The notes beneath the pieces are model-generated. The model worked only from the letters and a program-made list of their open reading frames with translations. It was not told the DNA's origin and searched no databases. A stretch of DNA of 6,654 nt, from NCBI GenBank assembly GCA_031266115.1, contig JAISBQ010000312.1:1-6654 (forward strand). Reading direction: 5' to 3'. The DNA is from Bifidobacteriaceae bacterium. Its GTDB lineage: Bacteria > Actinomycetota > Actinomycetes > Actinomycetales > WQXJ01. The position numbers were made by a program, and so were the translations under genes. Positions 5,512 through 6,654 of the stretch are shown here, one piece after another (position 1 is the first letter of the stretch; every line of letters begins with the position of its first letter).

Positions 5512-5605
5512 CGGTTTCTTACTGCCTGTGTGCCGGATCGCGTGGTGACAGTGAGGCAGGGGTTCGTTCATCAGCGGCCGCACCCGGTACTCGGTTCGGA
5601 AACGC

Positions 5606-6654
5606 TCAATCCGGCGGGGCCAGCGGGAGAGTGAAGGTGACCGTGGTGCCTTCGCCGAGGGTGGACCGGATCGCGATCCGCCCCCCGTGAGCCGTGACGA
5701 TGTGCCGCGAGATGAATAGACCCAGTCCGATCCCCGTGTCGGCTCGGTGACCGGCGTCCACCCGTGAGGCGGGGGTGCGGGCCGCCATCGTCCGGTAGCG
5801 TTCGAAGATCCCGTCCAGGTGCTCGGGGGCGATCCCCTCGCCGGTGTCCACGACCGACACCTCCACCTCGGTCGCGACCTGGCGCACGCTGATCGTGATC
5901 CGTCCTCCATGGGTGTGCCGCGACGCGTTGACCAGCAGATTGATGAGCACCTGGCCGATCCTGGGTGGGTCGGCCAGCACCGGTCGCACAGGCTGACCCG
6001 GGCATACCTCCACCTGGTTGCCGTGGCGAGTGAGCATCGGTCCGTAAGTCTCCAGCGTGTCCTGGACGATGGCGGCCACCTCCCACCGCCGGGGCGTCAC
6101 CGTCAACCGGCCCTCCTCGATGCGGGCCGCATCGAGAAGTTGGGACACCATCAACCCCAGGCGATCGGCGTGCGTGGCGATGACACCCAGATCGGCAGCG
6201 AGGTCGTCTGGACGGGTATCGCCGGCCAGGGCCCGGCGAGAATCCTGGGCGTAGGCAGCGATCACCGCCAACGGCGTCTTCAACTCGTGGGACACGTTCC
6301 CCAAGAACTCCACACGCGCGCGATCAAGTTGCTCCAATACTCGATTGTGAGCTGCCAACGCTGCCTGATTGGTGCGGTACAGGCGTACCTGCCAGGTCAC
6401 CGCTACGGTCACCGCGATCGCTGCGAGAGCAAACCCTGTGAGATAGGACACGAACCACTCGGTGTCCAACGTCGGGGGACGAGCGTCGTAGCGGATGAAC
6501 GCGACAACGAACAACCCGCCGTAGATGACGGCGAGAATCCCGGCGAGAATCCACACGCGTCGCCCGTCGAACATCAACGCCGTGAACACAAAAGCCATCA
6601 TGAAATAGGCCGGCATCGCTCCGAATAGGCCGTCAGCGGCAAAGAACAACGCGC
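5606..6654 (-). CDS. membrane sensor histidine kinase, N-terminus beyond the window edge
   Basis: Two-component sensor that autophosphorylates on histidine and passes the phosphate to a response regulator. About 348 C-terminal residues are present and the frame is open at the right edge; a TTG at 6649 is an internal Leu codon, not a credible start. Three membrane segments are visible (around AMPAYFMMAFVFTALMF, VWILAGILAVIYGGLFVVAF and FVSYLTGFALAAIAVTVAVTW), so the sensor is polytopic. They lead by a short coiled linker (QAALAAHNRVLEQLDRARVE) into the HisKA domain with FLGNVSHELKTPL, whose His codon is at 6289-6287. The HATPase_c domain follows: N box QVLINLLVNAS, G1 box DTGEGIAPEH, F box IFERY, and G2 box GIGLGLFISRHIVTAHGG. 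The tail ends at TFTLPLAPPD. All catalytic boxes look intact. No regulator gene follows it in the window's minus strand until position 458. Confidence 0.95.
   Translation of the reverse strand, partial: ALFFAADGLFGAMPAYFMMAFVFTALMFDGRRVWILAGILAVIYGGLFVVAFIRYDARPPTLDTEWFVSYLTGFALAAIAVTVAVTWQVRLYRTNQAALAAHNRVLEQLDRARVEFLGNVSHELKTPLAVIAAYAQDSRRALAGDTRPDDLAADLGVIATHADRLGLMVSQLLDAARIEEGRLTVTPRRWEVAAIVQDTLETYGPMLTRHGNQVEVCPGQPVRPVLADPPRIGQVLINLLVNASRHTHGGRITISVRQVATEVEVSVVDTGEGIAPEHLDGIFERYRTMAARTPASRVDAGHRADTGIGLGLFISRHIVTAHGGRIAIRSTLGEGTTVTFTLPLAPPD

Noticed and set aside
5522..5559. CTGCCT / AGGCAG inverted repeat after mazF as a terminator
   Set aside because: The arms are only 6 bp with a 26-base loop and there is no T run; too weak to call.
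4945..5910. 321-codon minus-strand open frame
   Set aside because: It runs antisense to MazEF and out of frame into the histidine kinase; its first residues are a frame-shifted reading of the kinase.
1..6654. Mobile elements, CRISPR, tRNA or rRNA genes
   Set aside because: No transposase or integrase motifs, no terminal repeats with target duplications, no spaced direct repeats and no cloverleaf were found on either strand by eye.

Overview
The window looks like chromosomal DNA of a high-GC Gram-positive bacterium (Actinomycetota). Real codons mostly end in G or C, GTG starts are used, and the response regulator, MazEF pair and alkylation-repair gene are of actinobacterial type. I cannot name the genus. 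Five genes are complete, two run off the window edges, and one is a clear gene remnant.

Layout. Positions 1-458 (minus) hold the N-terminal two thirds of an OmpR-family response regulator, cut by the left edge. Positions 459-924 carry no confident gene. They contain a weak plus-strand membrane-protein-like ORF and a perfect 13-bp hairpin. Positions 925-1533 (minus) are ogt, a methylated-DNA--protein-cysteine methyltransferase. Directly upstream, and overlapping it by an ATGA junction, is a scar of an Ada/AlkA-type DNA-repair gene. It keeps half of the Ada zinc-binding motif joined to the last residues of an AlkA-like glycosylase. From 1839 on the plus strand runs a two-gene unit: a Bcr/CflA-type MFS efflux transporter, and then, with a 4-bp GTGA overlap, a secreted protein made of beta-sandwich modules with three spaced cysteine pairs. 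Positions 4890-5511 (plus) are a MazEF toxin-antitoxin pair. The antitoxin start lies inside a long inverted repeat with a good -10 box. Positions 5606-6654 (minus) are a membrane sensor histidine kinase whose N-terminus lies beyond the right edge.

How the genes fit together. The ogt gene and the alkA scar are what is left of an alkylation-damage repair operon in which the glycosylase/Ada gene was deleted but the coupling to ogt survived. The transporter and secreted protein are probably co-translated. MazEF is a self-contained, probably autoregulated module. The kinase and the regulator lie at opposite ends on the same strand. They could be partners split by insertion of the intervening genes, but each may equally belong to a pair completed outside the window. 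No insertion sequence, integrase, tRNA, rRNA or CRISPR array was seen. The items most worth a second look are the repair-gene scar, the MazE operator with its apparently leaderless start, the 13-bp hairpin, and the unclassified secreted protein coupled to a drug-efflux pump.
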